Shown: positions 24,977 through 35,085 of the stretch, one piece after another
Layout: the number at the start of each line of letters is the position of its first letter
How positions within the stretch are numbered: the stretch's first letter is position 1
Assembly (NCBI RefSeq): GCF_026652115.1
Contig: NZ_JAPPSQ010000008.1
Span: 124,001 to 188,000 of the forward strand
Length of the DNA stretch: 64,000 bases
Reading direction: 5' to 3'
Origin: Algoriphagus sp. PAP.12
GTDB lineage: Bacteria > Bacteroidota > Bacteroidia > Cytophagales > Cyclobacteriaceae
Position numbers and translations under genes: made by a program
The notes under the pieces: model-generated
Seen by the model: the letters and a program-made list of their open reading frames with translations, nothing else
Databases searched by the model: none
Told to the model about the DNA's origin: nothing

Positions 24977-27598
24977 TTAGACTTCGATAGAGGCATCAAT
25001 ATTCTTGAAATATACCTGCTTGTCAGCATCCAAATCAACCAAAACGGCTGAGTCATTTTTGATATATCCTGCCAAGATTTCCTTAGAAAGCTCATTCAAG
25101 ATCAAGCGCTGCATGGTTCTCTTCAATGGCCTTGCTCCAAACTGTGGATCAAAACCTACTTCAGCCAAGTAATCCAATACTTCGGTTGTTGCCTCGATCT
25201 CAATATTGGATTCGGACAAACGCTTCTGGATCTCTCTCCATTGGATATCGACAATTTTACGAATGATCTGCTTGTTCAAAGGCTCAAACATAATCGTCTC
25301 ATCGATACGGTTGAGAAACTCTGGTCTAACTGATTTTTTCAGTAAGTCAAATACTTCTGATTTCGTTTTCTCCAGTACTTCATCTTTATTCCACTCGTCC
25401 ATTTCGGCAAATCGCTCCTGGATCAAATGAGAACCAATATTGGTAGTCAATATGATAATGGTATTCTTGAAGTTGGCAATTCGGCCTTTGTTATCAGTCA
25501 ATCGACCATCGTCCAATACTTGCAATAGGATATTGAACACATCCGGATGGGCTTTTTCAATCTCATCCAACAAGATCACTGAATAAGGCTTTCTTCTCAC
25601 AGCCTCAGTCAATTGCCCGCCTTCATCATACCCTACATATCCCGGAGGCGCTCCTACCAATCTACTGACCGCATGTCTTTCTTGGTATTCAGACATATCG
25701 ATACGAACCATGGCATTCTCATCATTGAAGAGGTATTCTGCCAAAGCCTTCGCCAATTCCGTCTTTCCGACCCCAGTCGTACCCATAAAGATAAAGCTAC
25801 CAATTGGGCGTTTTGGATCTTGAAGTCCTGCTCGGCTTCTTCTGACAGCATCGGACAGTGCTGCAATTGCCTCTTTCTGACCAGCCACTCTTCTTCCCAA
25901 TTCATCTTCCAAATGCAATAATTTCTCACGCTCAGACTCAATCATCTTATTCATTGGGATTCCAGTCCACTTGGAAACAACAGCTGCAATATCTTCAGCA
26001 TCTACTTCCTCCTTCAATAATGGAGAACCTGCTTGCATCTGAGCCAATTGAGATTTGAATGATTCTAGCTTTTGCTCAGCTTCACCGATCTTACCATATC
26101 TGATTTCAGCAACTTTACCGAAATCACCAGCTCGCTCAGCTTGCTCAGCCTCCAACTTGAATTTATCGATATTCTCTTTTTCTCGTTGGATGCCCATGAT
26201 GACAGCCTTTTCAGACTCCCACTTGGCTTTGACACTATCTCTCTTTTCAGACAATTCAGCCAATTCCTTGCTCAGAACGGTCTCTTTATCTTTGTTCTTT
26301 TCTCTACGGATCGCTTCACGCTCGATCTCCAGCTGCATAATTCGACGGTTCAACTCATCCAATTCCTGAGGCAAAGAATCAATTTCCATCCTCAATTTAG
26401 CTGCTGCTTCATCCATCAAGTCAATCGCTTTATCTGGCAAGAATCGATCAGAAATATATCGCTGAGAAAGCTCCACCGCTGCAATCACCGCATCGTCTTT
26501 GATTCGCACACCATGGTGCAATTCGTATTTATCCTTGATACCACGAAGAATGGAGATCGCATCAGCTGCATCTGGCTCATCAACGATAACTGCCTGGAAT
26601 CGACGCTCCAGAGCTTTATCTTTCTCGATATACTTCTGATATTCTTTCAAGGTAGTAGCACCAATCGCATGCAACTCACCTCGAGCCAAAGCAGGCTTGA
26701 GCAAGTTTGCTGCATCCATTGCACCTTCTCCTCCACCTCCGGCACCAATCAAGGTGTGAATCTCATCAATGAAAAGAATGATTTCTCCATCTGAATCAGT
26801 CACCTCTTTGATAACAGCTTTCAATCGCTCCTCAAACTCTCCTTTATATTTTGCACCAGCTACCAACAAACCCATATCCAAGGAAATCAAAGTCTTGGAT
26901 TTCAAGTTTTCAGGCACGTCTCCTGACACAATTCTTTGAGCCAATCCTTCTACGATCGCAGTCTTACCTACACCAGGCTCACCCAAAAGAATTGGGTTGT
27001 TTTTGGTTCTTCTGGCTAAGATTTGAAGAACCCTTCGGATCTCTTCATCTCTACCGATAACTGGGTCAATCTTCCCTTTTTTGGCAAGATCATTTAGATT
27101 TTTGGAGTATTTCTCCAAAGCTCTGTATTTGCTTTCTGCGTTTGGATCGGTCACTTTATTACCTTTTCTAAGTTCTTTTATTGCTTCGATCAATGGCTTT
27201 TCTGCGAGTCCTTGATCTTTTAATAATTGCGCTGTCGCATCAGTTCCGGCCAAAATCGCCAAAATCAAATGCTCAATCGCTACATATTCATCCCCAAAAG
27301 TTTTGAGATAATCTTTTGCCTTAATTAAGGCCTGGTTGGCGGAATTGGATAAATGAGGCTGTTGGTTTCCCCCACTTACCTTGGGCATTTTTGCCAACTG
27401 ATCTTCCAGTTTTTGGGAAACCAATTGCTTATTGACACCAAGCTTTTTGAATAAAAAGTCAGTGACATTCTCATCTTCGGAAAATATTCCTTTCAGCAAA
27501 TGTGCCGGCTCGATTGCTGGCTGACCAGCACCCATTGCCAACTCAGCTGCCTTCTGAATTGCTTCCTGAGATTTGATTGTAAATTGTTTAAAATCCAT
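24977..27598 (-). CDS. clpB: ATP-dependent disaggregase ClpB
   Basis: This protein has 873 residues, full length. It has the N-terminal Clp repeats (1-145), the first AAA+ module with Walker A GEPGVGKT (about 205-212), the middle coiled coil (about 405-530) that marks ClpB and binds DnaK, and the second AAA+ module with GTTGVGKT (about 605-612) and [26 protein letters not shown]. The C-terminal D2-small domain carries [11 protein letters not shown]. ClpB pulls proteins out of aggregates with DnaK/DnaJ/GrpE in the cytoplasm. It is transcribed alone. I could not find a heat-shock-type promoter in the 246 bases upstream. Confidence 0.97.
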   Translation of the reverse strand: MDFKQFTIKSQEAIQKAAELAMGAGQPAIEPAHLLKGIFSEDENVTDFLFKKLGVNKQLVSQKLEDQLAKMPKVSGGNQQPHLSNSANQALIKAKDYLKTFGDEYVAIEHLILAILAGTDATAQLLKDQGLAEKPLIEAIKELRKGNKVTDPNAESKYRALEKYSKNLNDLAKKGKIDPVIGRDEEIRRVLQILARRTKNNPILLGEPGVGKTAIVEGLAQRIVSGDVPENLKSKTLISLDMGLLVAGAKYKGEFEERLKAVIKEVTDSDGEIILFIDEIHTLIGAGGGGEGAMDAANLLKPALARGELHAIGATTLKEYQKYIEKDKALERRFQAVIVDEPDAADAISILRGIKDKYELHHGVRIKDDAVIAAVELSQRYISDRFLPDKAIDLMDEAAAKLRMEIDSLPQELDELNRRIMQLEIEREAIRREKNKDKETVLSKELAELSEKRDSVKAKWESEKAVIMGIQREKENIDKFKLEAEQAERAGDFGKVAEIRYGKIGEAEQKLESFKSQLAQMQAGSPLLKEEVDAEDIAAVVSKWTGIPMNKMIESEREKLLHLEDELGRRVAGQKEAIAALSDAVRRSRAGLQDPKRPIGSFIFMGTTGVGKTELAKALAEYLFNDENAMVRIDMSEYQERHAVSRLVGAPPGYVGYDEGGQLTEAVRRKPYSVILLDEIEKAHPDVFNILLQVLDDGRLTDNKGRIANFKNTIIILTTNIGSHLIQERFAEMDEWNKDEVLEKTKSEVFDLLKKSVRPEFLNRIDETIMFEPLNKQIIRKIVDIQWREIQKRLSESNIEIEATTEVLDYLAEVGFDPQFGARPLKRTMQRLILNELSKEILAGYIKNDSAVLVDLDADKQVYFKNIDASIEV

Positions 27599-27844
27599 GT
27601 ATTGTTAGTCGTTTTTTCCTGTCTTTAAAGGCAATTGATCAAAACCACCGCCAAGCTATTTTTTCAGCCAAAATGACTGGATTATCACATGAGAATTAAA
27701 TTTTTCGGAATTATTGGCAGAAAAACAGTAGAATTCAAGACAATAAGAATCGACTTATAATTTAGTATTGATTCAGAATTTTTCCTGTTTTAAATCTCCA
27801 GATTAATATTTTTCCCATCAACCTAAATCAAACTTTTTCTAATT

Positions 27845-28353
27845 ATGGAAAACAATAAACCAGAAGAAAATATCCTCCAACTCATTCAAATTATTCGAAA
27901 TCAAAAAGTCATGCTTGATTCAGATCTTGCCGAGATGTATGAAGTTTCGACAAAACGCATAAACGAACAAGTAAAAAGAAACCCGGATCGATTCTCTGGA
28001 AATTTTATGTTTCAGCTTACTGATGACGCATAGAAAAACTAGAGGTCGCAATTTTCGACCTCAAGATGGGAGGTAGAAGGACTCCACCTTATGTTTTTAC
28101 AGAGCAAGGTGTAGCTATGCTTTCCTCAGTAATAAACAGTCCTCAAGCGATCCAGGTTAATATTTCCATCATGAGAACTTTTGTGAAAATACGTGAATGG
28201 GCTCTCAACTATTCCGATTTGCAGGAAAATATTCTTCAACTCCAGCAATCAGAATCCGACCAAAACCATCACATTTCCCGTATTTATCAAGTCTTGGAGG
28301 AGCTATTGGATCCCGAACCAAAAGAGAGAAATGCTATTGGCTTCAAAAAATAA
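27845..28353 (+). pseudogene. ORF6N (KilA-N-related) domain gene, frameshifted
   Basis: The first frame (27845-28033, 62 codons) matches the ORF6N start: IRNQKVMLDSDLAEMYEVSTKRINEQVKRN and FMFQLTDD. It hits TAG at 28031-28033. The rest continues in another frame to 28353: LEVAIFDLKMGGRRTPPYVFTEQGVAMLSSVINS, then a coiled-coil tail. Loss of one base near 28031-28034 explains the break, since restoring it gives a continuous protein of about 169 residues, the normal family length. ORF6N proteins are phage-antirepressor-like DNA binders. No other phage gene is near. The alternative is a sequencing error. Confidence 0.8.
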
Positions 28354-28380
28354 ACCCCGACTTTGAAAAGCCGGGGTTTT
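28352..28380 (+). terminator. Intrinsic terminator after the ORF6N pseudogene
   Basis: AAACCCCG (28352-28359) pairs with CGGGGTTT (28372-28379), starting inside the TAA stop. The flanks could also terminate the convergent dipeptidase gene. Confidence 0.75.
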
Positions 28381-28400
28381 AAAGACATTAAATTCTACTT

Positions 28401-29654
28401 TTAGCTCTGACTAGCGGCATAATCTTCAACGGCTTGCCATACTCTAAACACATTTTTATAACAGATCTTCTCTATATCTTCCTCTGAATACCCTCTCTTC
28501 AGAAGCTCAGCAATCAGGTTTGGGAACATGGAAACATCCTTCAATCCTGTAGGCAAAGAATCTCCTACCCCATCGAAATCAGATCCAAATCCAACATGGT
28601 CAATACCAACCAAACTCACTACATGATCAATATGATCAGCAACTTTCTGAACGGTAGGGAAAGGATTATTTGCGGCTGCATATTCAGCGGCATAAGCCTG
28701 GAAAGCAGAATCTCCTCTACTTAATTCATTTTCTACCATATAATTGACCAGATGCTCGCGGACTTTGGAAGATCCGGCGGCATATGCCGAATCAATAAAT
28801 GAACCTCCAAAATTAATCATCATCACACCACCATTTTCAGCCATCGCTTTAATTAATTCATCACTCATGTTTCTTTCGAATCCCGGAGTGAATTTCCTAG
28901 CTGAAGAGTGAGAAGCAATTACTGGAACTTTGGTGATAGCCAAAGCATCTTTGAAGGTATCATCCGAAACGTGACTCAAATCCACCATGATCCCAACGCG
29001 ATTCATTTCTTTGACCACCTGCTCCCCAAACTCACTTAAACCATTATACAATCTAACAGTATCATAACTGGAATCTCCAATCAAATTGGCTTTCCCATGA
29101 GTCAATGTGATATATCTGATTCCACGATCTCTGAAATATTCCACATTGGAAATATCATCCTCAATGCCAGCTCCATTTTCCATACCCATTGGCAATGAAA
29201 TCAGTCCTTTTGCAAAATTAGCTTCAACATCAGATGGACTATAAGCCATCGCAAACTGATCTGGAAAAGTATTTGCCAACCTTTCAGTCATCATAATCAA
29301 TGAATCAGCTAAAGCCTTTGAAGCCCCTGGAATTTGCTGATTTCCTGCGGGAATATAGATAGACATAAAAGGAGCGTCCAATCCTCCTTCTTTTGACCTT
29401 GGAAAGTCAAAATTACCATCAGGAGTACGGACTGAAACATCCAAAATTTCTCTTTGTAAGGTAAAACCTCCGACTTTCATTCTATATGGAAGGTCCACAT
29501 GACCATCCACCATAATAGTTTTGTGGGCAATTTCTTTTGCAGCCTCTAAACGTTCCGCATCCGACATTTTGGTATAGTCGACAGCTTCTTCCGCTGGAGG
29601 TTGGCAGGCAAACCCGACAGCAGCCAGGGCCAATAAGCTTACATATTTTTTCAT
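28401..29654 (-). CDS. M19-family membrane dipeptidase, lipoprotein
   Basis: This protein has 417 residues. I use the ATG at 29652-29654, which gives a proper lipoprotein signal (VGFACQP, Cys 17); the longer frame adds 17 residues without signal character. Zinc-site elements are DGHVDLPY (His 52, Asp 54), the Glu in PMGMENGAG, IASHSSARKF, and the FGSDFDGVGD block. The family hydrolyses dipeptides, including D-amino-acid ones, and is zinc-dependent. With the nearby S9 peptidase and M20 amidohydrolase it suggests periplasmic peptide use. It runs divergently from the esterase-like gene. Confidence 0.93.
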   Translation of the reverse strand: MKKYVSLLALAAVGFACQPPAEEAVDYTKMSDAERLEAAKEIAHKTIMVDGHVDLPYRMKVGGFTLQREILDVSVRTPDGNFDFPRSKEGGLDAPFMSIYIPAGNQQIPGASKALADSLIMMTERLANTFPDQFAMAYSPSDVEANFAKGLISLPMGMENGAGIEDDISNVEYFRDRGIRYITLTHGKANLIGDSSYDTVRLYNGLSEFGEQVVKEMNRVGIMVDLSHVSDDTFKDALAITKVPVIASHSSARKFTPGFERNMSDELIKAMAENGGVMMINFGGSFIDSAYAAGSSKVREHLVNYMVENELSRGDSAFQAYAAEYAAANNPFPTVQKVADHIDHVVSLVGIDHVGFGSDFDGVGDSLPTGLKDVSMFPNLIAELLKRGYSEEDIEKICYKNVFRVWQAVEDYAASQS

Positions 29655-29824
29655 AGCATAAGGTTGGTTAGGATTAGGGAAGATAAGGGCTTTTGAGACA
29701 AGCATAAAAAAAAATCCATAAATGGTGAAAATTACAGAATTGAATCATGATTTCTGAATTTCAAAACCCTCTGATTCAAACAATTGATTCTTTATTACTA
29801 AATTTCATATAAAAACCACCCCAT

Positions 29825-31555
29825 ATGAAAAAATATTGTTTTTACCTACTCGCCATTTTGATTGGTTTTGGATGTCAATCTCCTTCCGTAAAATCATCAA
29901 TAGCAATCAAAATTGCTCCTGAATTACAAAAAGGGCTAAAAGACGGTCGGTTACTTTTTATTCTTTCAAATGACAAGGAAAAGGAGCCTCGTTTTTCTAT
30001 TTCCGATGATGCCGCCACAGCCCAAGTGTTTGGAATGGATATAGAAAATTACAGTCCAGAGAAAGAGATTTATCTCGACCTAGAAAGCTTTGGTTATCCG
30101 GTAGAAAATATCCAAGATCTGAAAGAAGGAAGTTATAACATGCAGGCTTTTATCATCAAATATGAAACTTTCAATAGAGGTGATGGCCATACCGTCAAGC
30201 TTGCAATGGACCAAGGAGAAGGAAGAAGGTGGAATAGCACTCCAGGAAATATCTATTCTACGCCTATTAATATCGATTTTAAAAATGGCAGCTCCATAGA
30301 AATCACTGTAGATCAGGAAATCCCTCCTGTTACTGAACCTGAAGACACAGAATATATCAAGCATATCAAGATAAAATCTGACCTTCTTTCAAAGTTTTGG
30401 GGAAGGGATATGTATTTGGGAGCTCATGTTTTGCTTCCGGAAGGCTTTGAAGAAAACCCCAATCAATACTATCCTCTGATGGTTTTTCATGGACACTTCC
30501 CAAGTGATTTTGGAGGTTTTAGAACGATTCCACCAGATCCGGAATTAAGCGACGAAGACTATTCTGCACGGTTTGGAATTTATGGATATCAAAAAATCCA
30601 ACAACAGGAAGCCTATGACTTTTATAAAAAATGGACTTCCCCTGACTTCAAACGATTTATCATCATAGAAATCCAGCATGCTAATCCTTTTTATGATGAT
30701 AGCTACGCGGTGAATTCTGAAAATCTGGGCCCCTACGGCGATGCCATCACCTATGAATTGATTCCTTACATTGAGGAGCAATTCCGCGGAATAGGTGAAG
30801 GATGGTCAAGATTTTTGTACGGCGGATCTACCGGAGGCTGGGAAGCTTTGGCAGTGCAGGTTTTATATCCAGATGAGTACAACGGATGTTTTGCAGCCTG
30901 TCCGGACCCCATAGATTTTAGAGCCTACACCACCATCAATCTTTATGAGGATGAAAACGCCTATTACCAAAAGGGAGAATTTCGAGAAACATTAAGACCA
31001 GGGCATCGGGATTCTTTGGGGCATGTTTCTGCCATGGTTAGGGATATGAACCTGAAAGAATTAGCAATCGGAGGACCGGAAACAAGATCTGGAGAGCAGT
31101 TTGACATTTGGCAAGCAGTTTATTCGCCAGTCGGAAAAGATGGATATCCAAAGCCTATCTGGGATAAAAAAACGGGGGAAATAGATCCTACTGTTGCTGA
31201 CTTTTGGAGGGAGAATTACGACCTTCGCTATATCATGGAGCGCGACTGGGAAACACTTGGGCCAAAGTTGGCTGGAAAAGTGCATATCTACTGTGGGGAC
31301 ATGGACAATTATTACCTCAACAATGCTGTTTACCTGACCGAAAAATTTTTAGAACAAACACAAAACCCTTACTATGGTGGGGAGGTTGCTTATGGTGACC
31401 GAGCGGAACATTGCTGGAATGGAGATCCGAACCTCCCTAATTATATGTCAAGATTGAGGTATAACACCATGTATCTAGATAAAATATCGAAGAGACTGCA
31501 AGCGTCCGCTCCTTCAAATTTTAATCAACAAAACTGGACACTAACTAAAAATTAA
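29825..31555 (+). CDS. Esterase-like alpha/beta-hydrolase lipoprotein
   Basis: This 576-residue protein has a lipobox (GFGCQS, Cys about 17). The N-terminal third looks like a beta-sandwich. The hydrolase part starts with YYPLMVFHGHFP and carries the nucleophile elbow GGSTGGW (Ser about 335), followed by YPDEYNGCFAACPDPIDF. The likely histidine is in RAEHCWNGD near 550. This resembles the enterochelin-esterase/putative-esterase group, but the substrate is unknown. It begins a two-gene unit, with only three bases between its stop and the beta-propeller lipoprotein gene. Confidence 0.78.
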   Translation: MKKYCFYLLAILIGFGCQSPSVKSSIAIKIAPELQKGLKDGRLLFILSNDKEKEPRFSISDDAATAQVFGMDIENYSPEKEIYLDLESFGYPVENIQDLKEGSYNMQAFIIKYETFNRGDGHTVKLAMDQGEGRRWNSTPGNIYSTPINIDFKNGSSIEITVDQEIPPVTEPEDTEYIKHIKIKSDLLSKFWGRDMYLGAHVLLPEGFEENPNQYYPLMVFHGHFPSDFGGFRTIPPDPELSDEDYSARFGIYGYQKIQQQEAYDFYKKWTSPDFKRFIIIEIQHANPFYDDSYAVNSENLGPYGDAITYELIPYIEEQFRGIGEGWSRFLYGGSTGGWEALAVQVLYPDEYNGCFAACPDPIDFRAYTTINLYEDENAYYQKGEFRETLRPGHRDSLGHVSAMVRDMNLKELAIGGPETRSGEQFDIWQAVYSPVGKDGYPKPIWDKKTGEIDPTVADFWRENYDLRYIMERDWETLGPKLAGKVHIYCGDMDNYYLNNAVYLTEKFLEQTQNPYYGGEVAYGDRAEHCWNGDPNLPNYMSRLRYNTMYLDKISKRLQASAPSNFNQQNWTLTKN

Positions 31556-31558
31556 ACT

Positions 31559-32449
31559 ATGAAAACCTTATTTAAAACCAGCTTATTGGGACTTTCTGCC
31601 GCAGCAATTTTTGCTAGCTGTAGCTCAGAAAAAACCTCAGAAACCGAAACTGAAGAAATGGTCGAGGTGGTTGAAAAGAAAACACCTTCTTTGACTATGC
31701 TTTGGGAAAGCCCTGCTACCCTTGAGACAGTTGAATCTGTACTATTTGATGAGACTACTGGAAGGATCTACACTTCCAACATCATCGGCCAGGACCCTAC
31801 TGAAAAAGATGGAAAAGGAAGTATTTCTATTTTGGATACCGATGGAAATATTGTGGAGCAAGATTTTGTCACTGGATTAAATGCGCCTAAAGGAATGGGC
31901 ATTGCAAATGGTCACCTGTATGTAACAGACATTGATGAATTAGTAGAAATCGACTTGGAAAGTGGTGATATCTCAAACAAGTGGCCAATTGATGGAGGTC
32001 AATTCTTAAATGATATTGCAACTGAAGACGACAAGGTTTTCTTCACCGATATGAATACAGGAACTGTCTATATCTTAATGGATGGAGAGATTATGAAAGT
32101 ATCAGAAGGAAATGAATCTATCAATGGGCTAGAGGTAAGTGCCGATGGAGTTCTTTATGGCTTGGATGCTTCAGGCTTGAAAAAAATAAATGAGGACGGC
32201 AGTTCTGAAGTTCTTAACAATGTTGTAACTGGAGGAGATGGTTTGATCTCATTGGGAGATGGAAAATTCGTCGCTTCAAGATGGGCAGGTGAAATCTACT
32301 TTGTGGATGGCGATGGAGAAACTCTACTTTTGGACACAAAAGCACAAGAGTCCAACACAGCTGACATTGGATACAATCCTAGCGAAAAGATCGTCTATGT
32401 ACCGACCTTTTTCAAAAACAAAGTAGTCGCTTACAAACTGGATTATTAA
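31559..32449 (+). CDS. SMP-30/NHL-like beta-propeller lipoprotein
   Basis: This 296-residue protein has a lipobox (FASCSS, Cys 21) and an acidic linker (ETETEEMVEVVE). Six-fold repeated blade patterns follow (GRIYTSNI, GHLYVTDIDELVEIDL, DKVFFTDMNTGTVYIL, GVLYGLDASGLKKI, DIGYNPSEKIVYVPTF), as in gluconolactonase/SMP-30-type propellers. It may be an enzyme or a binding protein; metal ligands cannot be assigned with certainty. It is tightly coupled to the esterase-like gene and followed by a terminator. Confidence 0.8.
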   Translation: MKTLFKTSLLGLSAAAIFASCSSEKTSETETEEMVEVVEKKTPSLTMLWESPATLETVESVLFDETTGRIYTSNIIGQDPTEKDGKGSISILDTDGNIVEQDFVTGLNAPKGMGIANGHLYVTDIDELVEIDLESGDISNKWPIDGGQFLNDIATEDDKVFFTDMNTGTVYILMDGEIMKVSEGNESINGLEVSADGVLYGLDASGLKKINEDGSSEVLNNVVTGGDGLISLGDGKFVASRWAGEIYFVDGDGETLLLDTKAQESNTADIGYNPSEKIVYVPTFFKNKVVAYKLDY

Positions 32450-32468
32450 TCCTTAAACTTCTCAACTC

Positions 32469-32501
32469 AAAGCCTCTCAGAACTGGGAGGCTTATTTTTT
32501 T
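32469..32501 (+). terminator. Intrinsic terminator after the beta-propeller gene
   Basis: AAGCCTCTCAG pairs with CTGGGAGGCTT (one T-G pair) over a two-base spacer, followed by a T-rich tract to 32501. Confidence 0.8.
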
Positions 32502-32590
32502 GTTACATGTTCATATTAGAAAGGAATTTTACCCTTTTGTATAAACTCAAGCGAGGATTAAAGCAATTCCTCCACCTTTCTCCAATATTG

Positions 32591-32606
32591 TCCGTACATT
32601 TACGGA
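32591..32606. promoter_or_regulatory. Palindromic operator candidate before the desaturase gene
   Basis: TCCGTA-CATT-TACGGA is a perfect 6-bp dyad, 42 bases before the ATG at 32648. It overlaps TACATTTA (32595-32602), one base off the -7 consensus. A regulator bound here would block such a promoter. A second small dyad, AGGG/CCCT, lies at 32613-32625. Confidence 0.45.
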
Positions 32607-32647
32607 ACATTAAGGGAAAATCCCCTGAAATGAATAAATAATTAGCT

Positions 32648-33646
32648 ATGAGTTCAAAACCGATCAATTACGAGCTGGAAAAAAACATGGAAGTAATTTC
32701 CCAGTTGGATGCAGTAGTAGGTCACGCAGTAGACAATGTCTTAGTGGATCCAGATACTTGCTGGCAGCCATCTGATTTTCTTCCTGACATGGCAAACCCA
32801 GAAGCATTAGAGGACATCAAACTTCTTCAAAAAAGAGCTGAAGGGATTCCTGATACTGTATTGACTTCTTTGATTGGAAATATGATCACTGAAGAGGCAC
32901 TTCCTTCCTATCAAACTTACTTCAACTTACTTGAAGGAATCAATGATGAAAGGAGCCTTCTTTCTCCTTCTGGCTGGGTAAGATGGTCCAAAGCTTGGAC
33001 TGCTGAAGAAAACAGACACGGCGATTTGCTAAACAAATACCTTTACCTAACAGGTAGAGTTGACATGGGAGCTGTTGAAAGAACTATTCACAGACTCCTG
33101 AGTAATGGTTTTGATGCCAATACAGATGCAGATCCTTACCAGGCAATGATCTATACCTCTTTCCAAGAAAGAGCTACAAAAATATCTCATGTAAACACCG
33201 GAAAACTTGCTGACAAAGCAGGTGATCACGTTCTTTCCAAAATCTGTAAAACCATCGCAGGTGATGAGGCGAGACATGAAAAAGCCTACAAGACCTTTAT
33301 GTCTGAGATCTTCAAAATCGATCCAAGTGGAGCGATGGTTGCATTCGAAAAAATGATGAGAAAGCAAATCGTGATGCCGGCGGTATTGATGGGCACAGGC
33401 GGAAAAAGAGAGTCCATCTACAAAGACTTCTCTGAAATAACTCAAAAAGTAGGAATTTATACGGGTTGGGATTATGCTAGAATCATCCAACATTTGGTAG
33501 ATTTCTGGAAAATTGAGGCGGTAACTGGTCTTAATGACATGGCTTCTAAAGCTCAAGATTACCTTTCAGGTTTGGCCGATCGTTACATGAGATTGGCAGA
33601 CAGAATGAAAGCTCCTGACGAAATCAAATTGGCTTGGTTGAAATAA
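32648..33646 (+). CDS. Acyl-ACP desaturase (soluble di-iron, plant/actinobacterial type)
   Basis: This 332-residue soluble protein carries both di-iron ExxH motifs of the stearoyl-ACP desaturase family: E121-N-R-H124 and E207-A-R-H210, with the flanking glutamates expected in the four-helix bundle. Such enzymes place a cis double bond in acyl-ACP using O2 and reduced ferredoxin, in the cytoplasm. In Bacteroidota it supplies monounsaturated fatty acids for membrane fluidity. It stands alone, with a terminator after it and a palindromic operator candidate before it. Confidence 0.93.
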   Translation: MSSKPINYELEKNMEVISQLDAVVGHAVDNVLVDPDTCWQPSDFLPDMANPEALEDIKLLQKRAEGIPDTVLTSLIGNMITEEALPSYQTYFNLLEGINDERSLLSPSGWVRWSKAWTAEENRHGDLLNKYLYLTGRVDMGAVERTIHRLLSNGFDANTDADPYQAMIYTSFQERATKISHVNTGKLADKAGDHVLSKICKTIAGDEARHEKAYKTFMSEIFKIDPSGAMVAFEKMMRKQIVMPAVLMGTGGKRESIYKDFSEITQKVGIYTGWDYARIIQHLVDFWKIEAVTGLNDMASKAQDYLSGLADRYMRLADRMKAPDEIKLAWLK

Positions 33647-33669
33647 GCCAACCAGATCTTAATACATTC

Positions 33670-33699
33670 AAGTCCTGTCTTTTGGCAGGACTTTTTTTT
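33670..33699 (+). terminator. Intrinsic terminator after the desaturase gene
   Basis: AAGTCCTG (33670-33677) pairs with CAGGACTT (33686-33693), followed by T through 33699. Confidence 0.85.
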
Positions 33700-33726
33700 G
33701 TAATTTGAAAGACAAACCTAACAGCC

Positions 33727-35019
33727 ATGAATCTAAAATACTGCCCTCTATTCCTACTGATCTTTTTATTCAGTAGTCTTTCTTTTGCTCAAAGCTACCT
33801 TGTCAATTCCGAAAGACTACACGGAAGTCTGATGAAATTGGCCACATTCGGCAAAAACTCGCAAGGAGGAAGTGATCGTGTAGCATTTAGCGAATATGAC
33901 ATTGAGGCCAGAGAGTATGTCAAAAAACTAATGCAAGAAGCTGGAATGGATGTTTCTGTTGATTTCGCAGGAAATATTATCGGTAAAAAAGCAGGGTCAA
34001 ATCCAGACCTAAAACCGATCGCATTTGGATCCCACATTGACGAAGTGCCCAATGGAGGGGACTATGATGGACCAGTTGGATCGATGAGTGCGATTGAAGT
34101 AGTCAAAACTTTGGGAGAGAACAATGTCATGACCCAGCACCCACTTGAGGTGATCATTTTTACCAATGAAGAAGGCGGAGTTGTAGGAAGTCGAGCATTA
34201 GCAGGACAATTGACTGAGGAAGCACTCCAAGTTGTCACCAATGTGGGATTCTCTCAATATGAAGGAATCATGAAAATTGGTGGAAATCCGGATCGTATCA
34301 AGGAAATCAAATTGAATCAAGGGGATCTGGCAGCATTTCTGGAACTCCACATCGAGCAAGGAGGCAATTTGGATAGAGAAGGAATTGATATAGGTGTCGT
34401 AGAAGGGATTGTCGCAATTGAGTGGTGGGAATATACCTTCAAGGGGTTTGCAAATCATGCAGGCACGACCCCAATGAACATGAGAAAAGACCCCATGCTT
34501 GCAGCCTCCAAATTTATTTTGGCGGTGAATGAAACAGTAAAATCTGTGGAAGGAAGACAAGTTGGAACTGTCGGAAAAATCCAGGCCTTCCCGGGTGCCG
34601 GAAATGTAATCCCGGGTGAAGTCAAACTCAATCTAGAAATGAGAGACTTATCTTCCGAGAAAATCTGGAGCATCTATAATACGATCGAAACTCAGGCAAA
34701 AGCTATTGCTGATGAATATGGAGTGACTTATGAAGTGAAACACATCGAAGTCGCCTCAAAACCAGCATTGGCAGATGAATCAATTCGTCAAGTCATTAAG
34801 CAAAACGCTGAAAAATTGGGATTAAGTACCCTAAGTCTTCCAAGCGGAGCCGGTCATGATGCACAAGAAATGGCCAGAATAGCTCCAATGGGTATGATTT
34901 TCATCCCGAGTAAGAATGGAATCAGCCATTCCCCTCAGGAATTCTCAAGTCAAGAAGACATTGCAAATGGAGCCAATGTCCTTCTTCAGACCATTTTATC
35001 TTTAGATCAAAAATTGTAG
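33727..35019 (+). CDS. M20-family Zn hydrolase (N-carbamoyl-amino-acid / allantoate amidohydrolase type), exported
   Basis: This 430-residue protein has a signal peptide ending LSFAQ (about 22). Metal-site motifs are GSHIDEVPNGGDYDGPVG (His 103, Asp 114), the catalytic pair TNEEGG, ELHIEQG and GAGHDAQEMA near 377-386. The AllC/HyuC group hydrolyses carbamoyl or ureido bonds of amino-acid derivatives. Export to the periplasm is unusual for classical allantoate enzymes but common for Bacteroidota members. The exact substrate is unknown. Confidence 0.9.
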   Translation: MNLKYCPLFLLIFLFSSLSFAQSYLVNSERLHGSLMKLATFGKNSQGGSDRVAFSEYDIEAREYVKKLMQEAGMDVSVDFAGNIIGKKAGSNPDLKPIAFGSHIDEVPNGGDYDGPVGSMSAIEVVKTLGENNVMTQHPLEVIIFTNEEGGVVGSRALAGQLTEEALQVVTNVGFSQYEGIMKIGGNPDRIKEIKLNQGDLAAFLELHIEQGGNLDREGIDIGVVEGIVAIEWWEYTFKGFANHAGTTPMNMRKDPMLAASKFILAVNETVKSVEGRQVGTVGKIQAFPGAGNVIPGEVKLNLEMRDLSSEKIWSIYNTIETQAKAIADEYGVTYEVKHIEVASKPALADESIRQVIKQNAEKLGLSTLSLPSGAGHDAQEMARIAPMGMIFIPSKNGISHSPQEFSSQEDIANGANVLLQTILSLDQKL

Positions 35020-35085
35020 TAAAAACCAGATTTTTCTAAACTTTTTAAAAGGAAAAAACCTTTACATGTATATACACTGGAAATC

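Noticed and set aside
26072-26794. A 240-codon open frame opposite clpB
   Set aside because: It is the antisense shadow of a strongly conserved coding region, with no start context and no recognisable protein pattern. Similar frames opposite sucA (43465-44019) and the S9 gene (18175-18675) were also left out.
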